Shown: positions 1 to 8,302 of the stretch, one piece after another | Layout of the letters: each line of letters starts with the position of its first letter | Numbering within the stretch: the first letter of the stretch is position 1 | Origin: JAKFDK01 sp036676195 | GTDB taxonomy: Bacteria; Bacillota; Sulfobacillia; Symbiobacteriales; ZC4RG38 | Assembly (NCBI GenBank): GCA_036676195.1 | Contig: JAKFDK010000100.1 | Coordinates: 1-28,022 of the forward strand | Length of the DNA stretch: 28,022 nucleotides | Reading direction: 5' to 3' | Position numbers and translations under genes: made by a program | The notes under the pieces: generated by a model | Databases searched by the model: none | The model's input: the letters and a program-made list of their open reading frames with translations, nothing else | Told to the model about the DNA's origin: nothing

Positions 1-1189
1 GCACCACCAGGTCATAGGTGCCGGTGGCCGGTACGGTAAAATCGTACCGGGCGTAGCCGGGCTCTTCCATGATCGGGTCGCCGGTCACAGGATCTACACC
101 GATCTGCTGGGGCTCACGGGCCCATACGGCACCACCGCCTTCGGCCAGGGCTCCCGTCTTTTCGGTGTACTGGGTGGCCGCCAGATCCACCGCCACATCT
201 GTGAAGTCAACCTTCTGCCGTTTTGCGTAGCAGGTGAGAAACGGGCGGTCGTAGTCGCCCTGTACCAGTGGGGCGGCAAGGGAATCCTGCTCACCGGCGC
301 TGGGGTAGTCGTATATATGTAGGTGGAGTACGTGTTGGGCGTGAACCGGGTCCCAGAACGATGCCCAGGGAATATAGTGCTGGGTCTCCGTGCCGTTTCG
401 GTACTGGTCAGTATGGGTCATTTCACCGGCCATCCAGTCCAGGAACGGCTCGAACCCAGCCCCTACGGCTCGATACGGCCCGACGGGGAACGTGTTGGGC
501 TGGCCCGGGTAGTTGTAGATTTGCCACCGGTGCCCGTACGCCGGCACACCCATATAAACCTGATCCCGACGGAAGGCTGACGTGGCATAATCCATGACCC
601 GCCTCAGCCAGGGGGCAGGTGTGGTTGGGCCAACACCTGACCCACTCCAGGCAAACCCATAGCTCATGATCTGGGCCGTATCGCACAGTGGGGCCAGTCG
701 GGCATAGTCACACCATTTCTCAGGCCCCACCGTTTGATGAGGACCTTCCATCGGCGGCAGATCCAGGTGGACGTGTTTCCCCCTGGCCTTGACTGTGTCG
801 AAAATCCGCCGGTAGAGGGCATAAATCTGGTTCGCCAGGTCGTTTGGGCCGCGTTCCAGGTCCAGGTCCACCCCATTTGTCCAGGGGTATCGGTCCAAAA
901 GGCCCTCCAACTGGGCAATGAATGTGTCCTGGGTGGCCTGGTTGTTCAGCAGGGAGCGCCAGCGACTTTCGTACCCGTGGTTCATCAGGGTCAGCAGCCA
1001 GGTAATGTGCGGCCAGGCAGTGGCCACGGCAGCAGCGCTTGCAGGAAGACGGTCTGTAATCGATCCGTCACTGTTAATCTCGAAGAAAAACAGACCGACC
1101 TGACTGATTTTGGCGCCAACGTCACGGAATATCTCCAGTTTTCCGGGGGTGTCAGGCCAGACCATCAGGCCCCGGTTGTTGGCCGTCAG
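1..1189 (-). CDS. Tail-associated glycoside hydrolase family 18-like protein, C-terminus beyond window
   Basis: An open frame of about 396 residues runs off the left edge. It reads as a GH18 (chitinase/peptidoglycan-glycosidase) barrel: the strand motif NGVDLDLE near residues 105-112 matches DxxDxDxE, with E112 as the expected acid, and MGVPAYGHRW near 213-222 matches the family's GxPxYG segment. From about residue 375 a second beta-rich, carbohydrate-binding-like module begins (YDFTVPATGTYDLVV). There is no ATG, GTG or TTG at the 5' end. The frame opens with CTG, whose last two bases overlap the TGA stop of the upstream gene (CTGA), 9 bases after a perfect AGGAGG; the first in-frame ATG is seven codons later and too far from that site. 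Position at the end of the tail operon suggests a tail-tip enzyme that digests host surface glycan. GH18 assignment is fairly sure; substrate unknown. Confidence 0.8.
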   Translation of the reverse strand, partial: MTANNRGLMVWPDTPGKLEIFRDVGAKISQVGLFFFEINSDGSITDRLPASAAAVATAWPHITWLLTLMNHGYESRWRSLLNNQATQDTFIAQLEGLLDRYPWTNGVDLDLERGPNDLANQIYALYRRIFDTVKARGKHVHLDLPPMEGPHQTVGPEKWCDYARLAPLCDTAQIMSYGFAWSGSGVGPTTPAPWLRRVMDYATSAFRRDQVYMGVPAYGHRWQIYNYPGQPNTFPVGPYRAVGAGFEPFLDWMAGEMTHTDQYRNGTETQHYIPWASFWDPVHAQHVLHLHIYDYPSAGEQDSLAAPLVQGDYDRPFLTCYAKRQKVDFTDVAVDLAATQYTEKTGALAEGGGAVWAREPQQIGVDPVTGDPIMEEPGYARYDFTVPATGTYDLVV

Positions 1190-2289
1190 ATGCGTTCACC
1201 TCCTGGACCCAGCAGCCATTGATCCGGCTCGCAGAGCAACAGACCGGCTGGCATTGTCACACGGAACCTGCCGAAGCCGCCCGGGCAGGTGTGAAATGAC
1301 CCGGTATAATTGGCCGTCGGGACCCCATTTACGGCAACCGTCCGCGAGGTGGCTCGGAAATCCAGCCGGTCCCCGGCGGCCAGAGCTTCCCCCAAAATGA
1401 ACAACTTATTGCCGTATTCATGGGCGAAGGTCACCGTAGGGGCGGCAACTGTGGGCCAGCAGGAGTAATCCATGCCGCCTGTTACCCGCAGGGAGAAGGT
1501 CGTGTCCTGGCTAACAGGGGCGCGGTTCGGGACACTAACAATTTTGCTGCCCCGCACAACCGCGTTGAAGTGCCGGTTGGGCAGGATATTTCCCGCCTGG
1601 TCACGCTCCCGTTTCAGCATTTCCCGGGGGTTGGGGACCCAGAGGGTAGGGATACGCCCTTCCTGCAGTTGCAGATCCGCCACCCAAAGGGTGCCGGTAT
1701 AATCAGCGCCCACGAGGTTAGCTGTAATGCTGTCCACCCGTTTGTTGGCGGCAACCTGGACAGTCAGTTGGCCCGGTTGGCCCGCCAGCGGCCGAGTTTC
1801 CCCGGCCCATGCCGGCTGGACTGCAACCGGCAAAAGGGTGGCCGCCATGGGTACCACTCGGGCGGCGCCTACGGTAACGGCCGGGGTAGAGGCAAACTGC
1901 GCTGCGACAGAGGCAGGCATGACGACAGCCGGGCCGGGTGTGACCGTGGGATGATGGACCGTAAATGCCCCCTGCCCGGGGGCGGGAGTCACCAGGATAA
2001 CCCCCACATCGGCCCGTGCGGCCATAGCAGTAACCGGGGTGGCCACTTGGAGCGTCCTCACAGTTACCGGTCGGGCCAAGGCAGACGGAATCCGTGCAAC
2101 AGGGAGGACACCAGCCGGGGGCGGGGTAACGGTAACGGCGGTGGAAACTGCCTGTCCGAGCGTATTGTACCGGGCTAACAGGTTGTACTTGTTGCCGTGG
2201 TTGAAATGTACCCGGTCAGGGTGGAGCCGGTTATACGAAACGCTCTTGCCCAACTGGTTGTATGAATCCCGGCGGTTGTACCCGGGCAC
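1186..2289 (-). CDS. Putative tail fibre/tail-tip protein with N-terminal YN repeats
   Basis: A 367-residue protein starting at GTG, with AAGGAG 9 bases upstream. Residues 1-45 are built of short repeats around Tyr-Asn (GYNRR, SYNQLG, SYNRL, KYNLL, RYNTLG). Residues 50-165 are rich in Val, Ala, Pro and Thr and look like an extended beta or stalk region. Residues 185-224 hold a module (TGTLWVADLQLQEG, then TLWVPNP) that is about half identical to residues 16-55 of the 61-residue protein encoded at 3238-3423. The C-terminal 120 residues are not recognised. It lies between other tail-tip genes and the GH18 gene, with a 4-base overlap to the latter. A structural role in the distal tail is inferred from context; no enzyme motif is seen. 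Confidence 0.7.
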   Translation of the reverse strand: MPGYNRRDSYNQLGKSVSYNRLHPDRVHFNHGNKYNLLARYNTLGQAVSTAVTVTPPPAGVLPVARIPSALARPVTVRTLQVATPVTAMAARADVGVILVTPAPGQGAFTVHHPTVTPGPAVVMPASVAAQFASTPAVTVGAARVVPMAATLLPVAVQPAWAGETRPLAGQPGQLTVQVAANKRVDSITANLVGADYTGTLWVADLQLQEGRIPTLWVPNPREMLKRERDQAGNILPNRHFNAVVRGSKIVSVPNRAPVSQDTTFSLRVTGGMDYSCWPTVAAPTVTFAHEYGNKLFILGEALAAGDRLDFRATSRTVAVNGVPTANYTGSFHTCPGGFGRFRVTMPAGLLLCEPDQWLLGPGGERI

Positions 2290-2304
2290 TGTTTCGTACT
2301 CCTT

Positions 2305-3219
2305 TTAGGCGTGCCGCAAAAACACGGAGCCCCTATCCCCCCCGGTGATCGGTGCAGAAGCGGACGGAAGGAATGTTTGCGGCAGGGCACCATAGGTGAA
2401 AGTGCCTGACCGCGATACGGCAAAGCCCCCGGTCCAGTCCGTATACAGGCCCAGGGAAATAGCACACTGGGCCGGCACCCCCTTGATGGTGGGGGTGCCG
2501 TTTTGCGTTCGCACCAGCCAATAGAGCCCCCGTGACAGTGGCAGATCCATCACGATCTCCCGGACGCCGGTTGCGTCGGTTGTCACTTCGCCGGCATCCA
2601 GCACCAGGGGACCCGGGTAGATGGTGCCGGTATCCCGGTAGATCCCCAGGCGAGCTTTGGCACCTGCTGCGCTGGGAGTCGTCACATAGACGGCAATCCG
2701 GTCGTAGGCCGTCGGGTAGGGGACTGGGAATGGCAGCGCCTCAATGGTGTTGGCGGCGAGGATCACATCCACCAGGGCGCCCGCGGTGGCGTTATTAGCC
2801 CTGTAGGTGGCCCCTCGGTGCAGCAGGGGGACGGCATCCGAGAGGTCACTCAGTTCGCCCGACCACTCACGAAGATAGGTCATGTCCACGGTAATACTGT
2901 CAGCCGGCTGCTGCTGGGATGTGAATATCACAGCCCCGTAAGCGGCCAGGAGCGTGTATTCGCTGTCCGGCACGGCCACGCCGTTGCGTTTTACCACCGG
3001 TGCCGGAGTGATCATCCAGTTACGGATGGAGCCTTCATAGATGCGATAATGTAGGGACGGATCGACCTGGTCGGTCACGGGAGCCAACGGATGACCCGCG
3101 GCAGTCGCGGTGCCCATGTTCAGCGCGCTCTCGATCTTGTTCACTGCGTGCTGCAGGCCTGAAATATGGGCTGACAGGATTTCAGTGGAGCCCAGATCAT
3201 CAAACGGAGTCTTGCTCAC
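2305..3219 (-). CDS. Putative tail-tip/fibre protein
   Basis: A 304-residue protein, start GTG at 3219 with only a weak AGGTG upstream. The first 60 residues look helical (ISGLQHAVNKIESALNMG), followed by a segment typical of phage tail adaptors (VKRNGVAVPDSEYTLLAAYGAVIF), which describes a small beta domain seen in many Firmicutes tail proteins. The remainder alternates beta-like stretches (DRIAVYVTTPSAAGAKARLGIY and GLYWLVRTQNGTPTI) and resembles a jelly-roll receptor-binding or decoration domain. The gene sits in the tail-tip block between the 61-residue protein and the YN-repeat protein. Family not recognised with certainty; the structural role is inferred from position and composition. 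Confidence 0.65.
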   Translation of the reverse strand: MSKTPFDDLGSTEILSAHISGLQHAVNKIESALNMGTATAAGHPLAPVTDQVDPSLHYRIYEGSIRNWMITPAPVVKRNGVAVPDSEYTLLAAYGAVIFTSQQQPADSITVDMTYLREWSGELSDLSDAVPLLHRGATYRANNATAGALVDVILAANTIEALPFPVPYPTAYDRIAVYVTTPSAAGAKARLGIYRDTGTIYPGPLVLDAGEVTTDATGVREIVMDLPLSRGLYWLVRTQNGTPTIKGVPAQCAISLGLYTDWTGGFAVSRSGTFTYGALPQTFLPSASAPITGGDRGSVFLRHA

Positions 3220-3237
3220 GGGTTGTGCACACCTGCC

Positions 3238-3423
3238 CTAACTATCAAGGGACCACTGAATCTCCGCCGGATGGCCCACCCACAGGGTAGTCCGCTTCCC
3301 CGCCTGAAGGAGCATGTCGGTGACCCACTGCGTGCCGGTCATGTCGTGCATTACCAGCCGCAGTTCAATGGCGGATACCCTTTTGCCACCTGCCGTAAGA
3401 ACTGTCACCCGGGCGTTTTCCAT
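3238..3423 (-). CDS. Small tail protein (61 aa) with TGT-WV module
   Basis: Start chosen at the ATG at 3423 because AAGGAG lies 9 bases upstream and the gene then begins 13 bases after the preceding stop; an upstream in-frame start would overlap that gene. The protein MENARVTVLTAGGKR... consists almost entirely of one module: residues 16-55 (MTGTQWVTDMLLQAGKRTTLWV) match residues 185-224 of the 367-residue tail protein at roughly 20 of 40 positions. It may be a stand-alone copy of a tail-fold domain. Function unknown beyond a tail-tip location. Confidence 0.65.
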   Translation of the reverse strand: MENARVTVLTAGGKRVSAIELRLVMHDMTGTQWVTDMLLQAGKRTTLWVGHPAEIQWSLDS

Positions 3424-3436
3424 CAGCCAGCGCTCC

Positions 3437-3841
3437 TTATGCCAGCTCCAGAAACTGCGTTTCCTCGCTGCCATCCGTATACCGGATCACAATCTCCACG
3501 CCCACCCGTCCGTTCGGACCCTTGACGATGTTTTCAGTTTCAAAAGCCAGGCTCAGGGTGTAGCTATCGCGGTGGCTCGGTCGCACCGTTTGACTCAGGG
3601 TCTTTGTCAGCCCGGATGCACCCTCACATCGAAATGATGCCATGCCGGATCGCCCCCTGGAGGCGTCCACGGTCCACCCATTATTGATCCAATAGGCAAA
3701 CCCGTTGTCGGCCCGGGAGTTGAGCAGATAGTTGAAAACCATCAGGTCTGATAGGGATTCGTGAGCCGGCCCGGTCGTGGCGGTTCCGGCCTGGCCTCCC
3801 CGTTTATCCAGTAAGCGAACGATCTGCCTGGTAACCGACAC
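3437..3841 (-). CDS. Putative tail protein with jelly-roll-like domain
   Basis: A 134-residue protein starting at GTG with AAGGGGAG 7 bases upstream. After an N-terminal helical stretch (SLSDLMVFNYLLNSRADNGF) it contains NNGWTVDASRGRSGMASFRCEG and a series of beta strands (SYTLSLAFETENI, GVEIVIRYTDGSEE). This resembles galactose-binding-like or carbohydrate-binding beta sandwiches that report on ligand-bearing tail proteins. It is tightly packed between the hub gene and the 61-residue gene and is probably co-translated with them. Carbohydrate binding is only a fold-based guess. Confidence 0.65.
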   Translation of the reverse strand: MSVTRQIVRLLDKRGGQAGTATTGPAHESLSDLMVFNYLLNSRADNGFAYWINNGWTVDASRGRSGMASFRCEGASGLTKTLSQTVRPSHRDSYTLSLAFETENIVKGPNGRVGVEIVIRYTDGSEETQFLELA

Positions 3842-3854
3842 GTTGCAGCTCCCC

Positions 3855-5231
3855 TTATAGTGGTGCGTATCCGTAGTGGTAAGCGGTCCCGGTCATGATA
3901 AAGCCATCATTCGAGAGTTCAAATTCCAGATCGGTGAGGCGGTAGATCTCCGAAATGGTGCTGGCCGTCTCGACTACCTGGACGCAGTCTCCAATCTGGA
4001 TCCACGGCATTGCCACCGCGGCGAACAGGACCTGGCGCACTTTGCGAACCATGTCGTTGCCCATTTGATTGGCGGCTGCCTGGCAAGAGGCATCACTGTC
4101 AAGTTCATGCACGTTTGTAAACAATACCTTCGTCTCGGGGATGCCATATGCAGAGGACCCGTGAAATGTGAAGGCGCCGCTATGATGCTGCTGGGGATCC
4201 ACCTCTGCCCCCTGTACCCGGATCGTGCCGTAAACGTTGCGCCGCGAGATGGTGTAATCAAGACGGAAAATATCCTGACCCTCGCAAAACGACCAGGCCG
4301 CATACACGTAATTAACCGACACTGTTTCACCGCTCGGGATTGATCCGCCCGCCACCCGCTGGATGGTCCCCTGTTTGTACATGATGGCGTAATCAGTGCC
4401 CCGGGCATAGGTGACGGTTCCGGTTACATCGGTCACCAGTTCCGAGCTGGCGACAACGGGTTTGTTTTGGAGCACCGCCGGTGTGGCGCCCCAGAGTGTA
4501 ACCGCTTCGCCCGGGGCCACCGGTTGACGGTCAGTAGGATACAGCCAGTAAGCTTTTCCGTACTCGTCTACGGTGAGTTCAAAGCCGGTGAGTTCAGACA
4601 GTCGCTCCACCGCATCGGCGTAGGTAACGCCATCGAAGCTGATGGATACGATAATCCCGGTCGGCTCGGTGATGATGTCGGCGGGTGTCCACCCGGCCTT
4701 TTCCAGCAGGTCGTGTACAATCGCCTCCACAGGCTGGGCGGTATACGTTACCCTGTAGGTCTTGCTGCCGTCGTCCACAGATAGATCTACCAGCCTCCAG
4801 CCCATGTCTCGGGCTTCGAGGGCAATATGGTAATCGTCCGGATCACTGTGCAGCCGGACATCATCCACACAGCCCGTGAAACTGCGCACCAGCCGGGAGC
4901 CGTATCCCATGTCCACCGTGAACTCCGCTCCGGGCATCACGACGCCTTGCCACATGGTGGGTGTGAAATCAGGTGCGCTGCGGTCTGGACTGTAGTAACC
5001 CACATCAGTATGATCGCCTGGATTCACGTTGGGCCACTGCAGACTACACGACTGGGCCAGGGCGGCCGCCTCGCGGCGGATATGTAGGTTAGATACCTGG
5101 ACAGTTATGGGTGGGGAGATTGGGGTTCCATCAGCCCGTCGTACAAAAGTAATGACGGTGCGGGGGGCATCCGCGCCGATCAACGAACGACTTTGAAGCA
5201 ATTGCCTGACCGCCGGCGGGATGAGTCTCAC
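3855..5231 (-). CDS. Tail hub / baseplate protein (gpD / late-control-D-like)
   Basis: A 458-residue protein, start GTG with GGAGG 9 bases upstream. The layout fits the tail hub family: an N-terminal beta domain (residues 20-130), a middle domain including VHDLLEKAGWTPADI and YADAVERLSELTGFELTVDEYGK, which is the recurrent gpD/Gp44-type segment, and a C-terminal part ending in MPWIQIGDCVQVVETASTIS and a DLEFELSNDGF strand. Hub proteins form the ring below the tail tube that holds the tape-measure end and fibres. It follows the tape measure and a small gene, as expected. The family call is from recognisable motifs and gene order, not from a search. Confidence 0.75.
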   Translation of the reverse strand: MRLIPPAVRQLLQSRSLIGADAPRTVITFVRRADGTPISPPITVQVSNLHIRREAAALAQSCSLQWPNVNPGDHTDVGYYSPDRSAPDFTPTMWQGVVMPGAEFTVDMGYGSRLVRSFTGCVDDVRLHSDPDDYHIALEARDMGWRLVDLSVDDGSKTYRVTYTAQPVEAIVHDLLEKAGWTPADIITEPTGIIVSISFDGVTYADAVERLSELTGFELTVDEYGKAYWLYPTDRQPVAPGEAVTLWGATPAVLQNKPVVASSELVTDVTGTVTYARGTDYAIMYKQGTIQRVAGGSIPSGETVSVNYVYAAWSFCEGQDIFRLDYTISRRNVYGTIRVQGAEVDPQQHHSGAFTFHGSSAYGIPETKVLFTNVHELDSDASCQAAANQMGNDMVRKVRQVLFAAVAMPWIQIGDCVQVVETASTISEIYRLTDLEFELSNDGFIMTGTAYHYGYAPL

Positions 5232-5236
5232 CGTTC

Positions 5237-5581
5237 TTAGACCTCCACGAACGTGGCGGAGTAAAAAACGTACTCACTCCCGAGCCGCTCTTCGCCAGTC
5301 AAATCTTCAATCACGGCCATCATGGAGAAACCATCCGCGAATTGCGCCGTGCGTTTGGTCATGCTCAGATAATCCGTTTCCAGAGCATTGAAATCGGTGC
5401 GCGTGGCCAAGCCCTTGATTGCTCGTCTCTGCCGTTGCCGGCCAGTCCCGAACAATACCGACTGAGGCCCTGTTCTGTTGGTGGGATCCGGCAGCAGCGG
5501 CTTTTCTGTTAGATTTACACGGGCCGCCGGCCGCCGGTCCTCTGTCACCTTTAGCCTGTATGTCCCCCATGTGTCAGGCAT
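5237..5581 (-). CDS. Small tail protein of unknown function (114 aa)
   Basis: Start ATG directly abuts the tape-measure stop (TGAATG), and the gene ends 5 bases before the hub gene, so it is part of one operon. The protein (MPDTWGTYRLKVTEDRRPAARVN...) has mixed charged and beta-forming stretches and ends GSEYVFYSATFVEV, typical of a small tail component placed between tape measure and hub. I do not recognise the family. Candidates by position are a distal-tail or hub-adaptor protein, but it is much shorter than usual distal-tail proteins. Confidence 0.65.
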   Translation of the reverse strand: MPDTWGTYRLKVTEDRRPAARVNLTEKPLLPDPTNRTGPQSVLFGTGRQRQRRAIKGLATRTDFNALETDYLSMTKRTAQFADGFSMMAVIEDLTGEERLGSEYVFYSATFVEV

Positions 5582-7630
5582 TCAGCGAAACACCCGCCTT
5601 GCAGATCGGCTGGAACTGTAACGATCCTGGTCTCTGAGCAGGTCGCGGGCAATCAGATCAGTGATTCCAACGAGTTGCCCCTGATCAGAGACACCTTCGA
5701 CCCTGATACTGCCGGTGTGGTGGTGGTGTTGGGTTGCGCCTTCGCCTCTGGCCGGCGACGGATAATACGAGACTGGCGAGACCGCGGGAGTAGCCGGATT
5801 GGTCATGGCAGATAAAGGAGCAACCAGATCCCGCACGACACCCTGTAATTGTGGCACGGCCTGGCGGATTCCAGCAGCAAAGGTGTGCACCAGGTTTGGC
5901 CCCCACACATCGGCGTCCTGGCCGGGACCCTTTTCGGTGGGCGAGTGAAACCCCAGATAGTCACTGACGGTGCCGGCTGCCCCTTTGGCCGCTTCACTGA
6001 GGCGGCCCAGGCTGCTTTTTATGCCCTGGATGAACTGCCCGATAAGGTTACGCCCCCAATCGGCAGCCTCGGAAATAACGCCCTGAATAAGGACCCGTGC
6101 ACTGTCAAATGGCTCCTGGATCGCTGCCAGCACCAAATGCCCAGCACTACGCAAGGCGGCCCCAAGGCCGTTCCATGCCGCGGTGCCTCTTGCCTGGATG
6201 TCACTCCAAATGGCAGTGAGCTTTGCACTTATGGAGTCCCAGTTGTTGTAAAGGTAGATGCCAACCGCCACGAGTCCGGCAATCGCAGTGATCACCGCTC
6301 CGATGGGGTTCGCAGCCAAGAATGTAAAGGCAGTTCCCAGCCCGGAGATGATGGGGACCAGGCTGGCGACTCCGTTTGCCACAGCCCCCACGCCCACCAG
6401 GACAGGACCGGTGGCAGCAGCCAGAGCCCCCAGAGTGATGATGAGCTTTTGTGTGCCGGTGTCCAGCCCTACAAACCAACTGACCCCCCGCTGGACCAGT
6501 TCCAGCAGAGGGTTTAGTGCTTCAAATCCCTTGAACAGGGCCGGGGCCAACACATCACCTAACTGCTGGGCTGTGACGGCCATCTTCTGCTGCAACTGTG
6601 CCCAGGCAAACCCGGTCTTATTGATGCCATCAGTTTGCTCTCGGAAGGCTTCATCCGTGGCCCCGGCAACATTCCCCATCGCACGCAGCTTCTCCGTAAA
6701 CACCGCCGCCTGGGGACCGGACAGAGCCAGCGCCAGTGTTTGCCCTTCGATCTGACTGATATAGGATTGCAGCGGAGCTTGGGCGTCCTTTGCGGCCTTG
6801 ACAATGGTGTTGATCGTGCCCTGCAGCCCCAACTGCCGCAGCATGGCCTCACCGGAGGCAAAACCCAGGTTCGAAATGAGAGTGCCCATTTCCTCGGTTG
6901 GTGCCATCAGGGATTGGAGAATCCCTCGGAGCTGTGTGCTCACCTCCGCCGCTGTACCGGTGACGCCGGTACCTGTAGCCATGACCCCAAACATTTCCTC
7001 CATTTTTACGCCGAGTGACGCCGCCAGGGGCGTGACCCGGCCGATGGAGGCAGCCAATTCCGGAAACGTTGTCTGACCCAATTTTACGGTCTGAAAAGCA
7101 AGGTCGCTGACCTTTTGCACGGCTGCCAAACTTGTATCCCCGTAGCCTTTGGTCACGGCGCTGGTCAGATTGATCGCGTCCGTTGTGGTGGCCACGCCGG
7201 CGGCGGCGGCCCGGGCATTAACGTCCAGAATCTTGACCGTGTCCGCAGAATCCCCAAAGGCCGAGATTACCTGGTAAAGGCCGCCGGCCAGGTCACCAGT
7301 GCTTTTACCGACGGCGACGGCCATGTGCTGCACGGCGGCCTTCAGTTCCTGAATTCGTGCTGTCGATTTGGGGACCATCGTGGCCACGTTGGCCATGGCG
7401 GCGTTCAGGTCATTTGACATGTGAATGGCTGCTCCGCCGATACCGATCAGGGGGGCAGTCATTGACGCGGTGAGAGTAGTGCCCGCATCCTTTAAAGCAG
7501 AGCCCAGGCCGCTCAGGTTTTTTTTGGCCGTTTTGAGGTCGTTGTTAAACGTCCCCATGGCCCGCTCAAAGCCACTGATGTCAGCACCGACGCGGACCAT
7601 TAACTCACCCAGCGTCACCACTATGGTCAC
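5582..7630 (-). CDS. Tail tape measure protein
   Basis: A 682-residue protein, the longest of the tail genes. The N-terminal region is a helical/coiled section (FNNDLKTAKKNLSGLGSALKDAG), followed by a TP901-type tape-measure domain with ATMVPKSTARIQELKAAV, GLYQVISAFGD and VMATGTGVTGTAAEVSTQLRG. A hydrophobic stretch at about 395-465 (LITLGALAAATGPVLVGVGA, then AVITAIAGLVAVGIYLY) could cross the host membrane during DNA injection. A short His run (HHHH) lies near the C-terminus. It sets tail length and is packed inside the tail tube. The annotated GTG is very close to the AGGGGGG ribosome site; the GTG three codons later has better spacing, so the true start may be 7621. It overlaps the small chaperone gene by 26 bases. 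Confidence 0.9.
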   Translation of the reverse strand: MTIVVTLGELMVRVGADISGFERAMGTFNNDLKTAKKNLSGLGSALKDAGTTLTASMTAPLIGIGGAAIHMSNDLNAAMANVATMVPKSTARIQELKAAVQHMAVAVGKSTGDLAGGLYQVISAFGDSADTVKILDVNARAAAAGVATTTDAINLTSAVTKGYGDTSLAAVQKVSDLAFQTVKLGQTTFPELAASIGRVTPLAASLGVKMEEMFGVMATGTGVTGTAAEVSTQLRGILQSLMAPTEEMGTLISNLGFASGEAMLRQLGLQGTINTIVKAAKDAQAPLQSYISQIEGQTLALALSGPQAAVFTEKLRAMGNVAGATDEAFREQTDGINKTGFAWAQLQQKMAVTAQQLGDVLAPALFKGFEALNPLLELVQRGVSWFVGLDTGTQKLIITLGALAAATGPVLVGVGAVANGVASLVPIISGLGTAFTFLAANPIGAVITAIAGLVAVGIYLYNNWDSISAKLTAIWSDIQARGTAAWNGLGAALRSAGHLVLAAIQEPFDSARVLIQGVISEAADWGRNLIGQFIQGIKSSLGRLSEAAKGAAGTVSDYLGFHSPTEKGPGQDADVWGPNLVHTFAAGIRQAVPQLQGVVRDLVAPLSAMTNPATPAVSPVSYYPSPARGEGATQHHHHTGSIRVEGVSDQGQLVGITDLIARDLLRDQDRYSSSRSARRVFR

Positions 7631-7874
7631 CCCCCTTGCGGCGCCGCTGTACCTTGTCCCACAGTGCCTGGAATGCCTCTTCTTTCCCCCCCACGCGCTG
7701 CTTGCGGCGCAAGTCCATGGGAGTGATTTTTCGGCCCCGGGGCTGGTGGATATTGATCAGGTGAGCAGCCAGCCAGGCCAGGTAGTCAAGGGTCCGCTCT
7801 TGCCGCCATTGATAACCATCGGTGAGCGCCTGCAACTCCGCCGGCGTTGTTTGCCAGAACTGTTCCGGGGTCAA
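7605..7874 (-). CDS. Second tail assembly chaperone frame (89 aa from TTG; probably translated by frameshift)
   Basis: Residues LTPEQFWQTTPAELQALTDGYQWRQE are typical of the small second chaperone found just before the tape measure in siphoviruses. The listed TTG start has no clear ribosome site. The same frame is open further upstream, past the stop of the preceding chaperone at 7937-7939, and reads as plausible protein there (GLDGWGLADWLARVEPTAYG). That suggests it is normally made as a -1 frameshift extension of the upstream gene, as in lambda G/GT and many related phages. The C-terminus is highly basic (MDLRRKQRVGGKEEAFQ...). Confidence 0.65.
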   Translation of the reverse strand: MTPEQFWQTTPAELQALTDGYQWRQERTLDYLAWLAAHLINIHQPRGRKITPMDLRRKQRVGGKEEAFQALWDKVQRRRKGGDHSGDAG

Positions 7875-7936
7875 CGCCAGGGGGCCGTAGGCGGTAGGTT
7901 CGACCCTGGCCAGCCAGTCAGCCAGGCCCCACCCGT

Positions 7937-8281
7937 CTAGGCCCCCGGTTCGTTTCCCTGTTCGGTGGTTATGGTTGGTCCCAATTCAATCCACCCAGCA
8001 GCAGCCATGGCTCCGGTGATCGGTTTGACCAGGGCCTCCACCGTGCCCCCGCTATCCATATACGCGGCCATGAGGGTACCGACGCGTTCGAGGGTCAGCC
8101 CCCGGTCCTCCCATTTCAGCCCAGCCCAGAGCATAGCCCGAATGACCCGAATGCCGCCCTCGCCCAGGATCCGGGACAAGGACATCCCCAGAACTCCCTC
8201 CAGGTCAGCGACAGCGTTCGGGTCAAACCGCAAGCGCCGTGGCTGGTCGAACAGGTCAAACGATGTGAAACGAGTAGCCAT
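7937..8281 (-). CDS. Tail assembly chaperone
   Basis: A 114-residue protein beginning MATRFTSFDLFDQPRRLRFDPNAVADLEGVLG. This matches the small chaperone family that lies between tail tube and tape measure: short beta start, then helices (SLSRILGEGGIRVIRAMLWAGLKWED) and a helix pair near the C-terminus. It would bind the tape measure during tail assembly. Its stop (TAG at 7937-7939) is preceded by a run of five G in the coding strand, and the next reading frame (-1) continues into the following gene, so a longer fused product is likely made at low frequency. Confidence 0.8.
   Translation of the reverse strand: MATRFTSFDLFDQPRRLRFDPNAVADLEGVLGMSLSRILGEGGIRVIRAMLWAGLKWEDRGLTLERVGTLMAAYMDSGGTVEALVKPITGAMAAAGWIELGPTITTEQGNEPGA
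7940..7948 (-). other. Candidate -1 frameshift site in tail chaperone genes
   Basis: In coding orientation the codons are CCG GGG GCC followed by the TAG stop. Slipping back one base on the G run puts the ribosome into the frame of the second chaperone, which is open across the junction. The site is not a canonical X-XXY-YYZ heptamer, so the exact slip position is uncertain. Confidence 0.45.
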
Positions 8282-8302
8282 AAAGGGACACCTCCGCAGC
8301 GG

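Noticed and set aside
1420..2178. Long plus-strand frames opposite tail and head genes (also 13228-13978, 12238-12936, 5849-6517, 11201-11836)
   Set aside because: Antisense shadows of recognisable minus-strand genes; low-complexity or Arg/Ser-rich translations without family motifs.
8245..8255. Eleven-base match of spacer 1 (22905-22915) to the tail chaperone gene, as self-targeting
   Set aside because: Several 11-base matches are expected by chance across this window and all spacers; the match does not extend.
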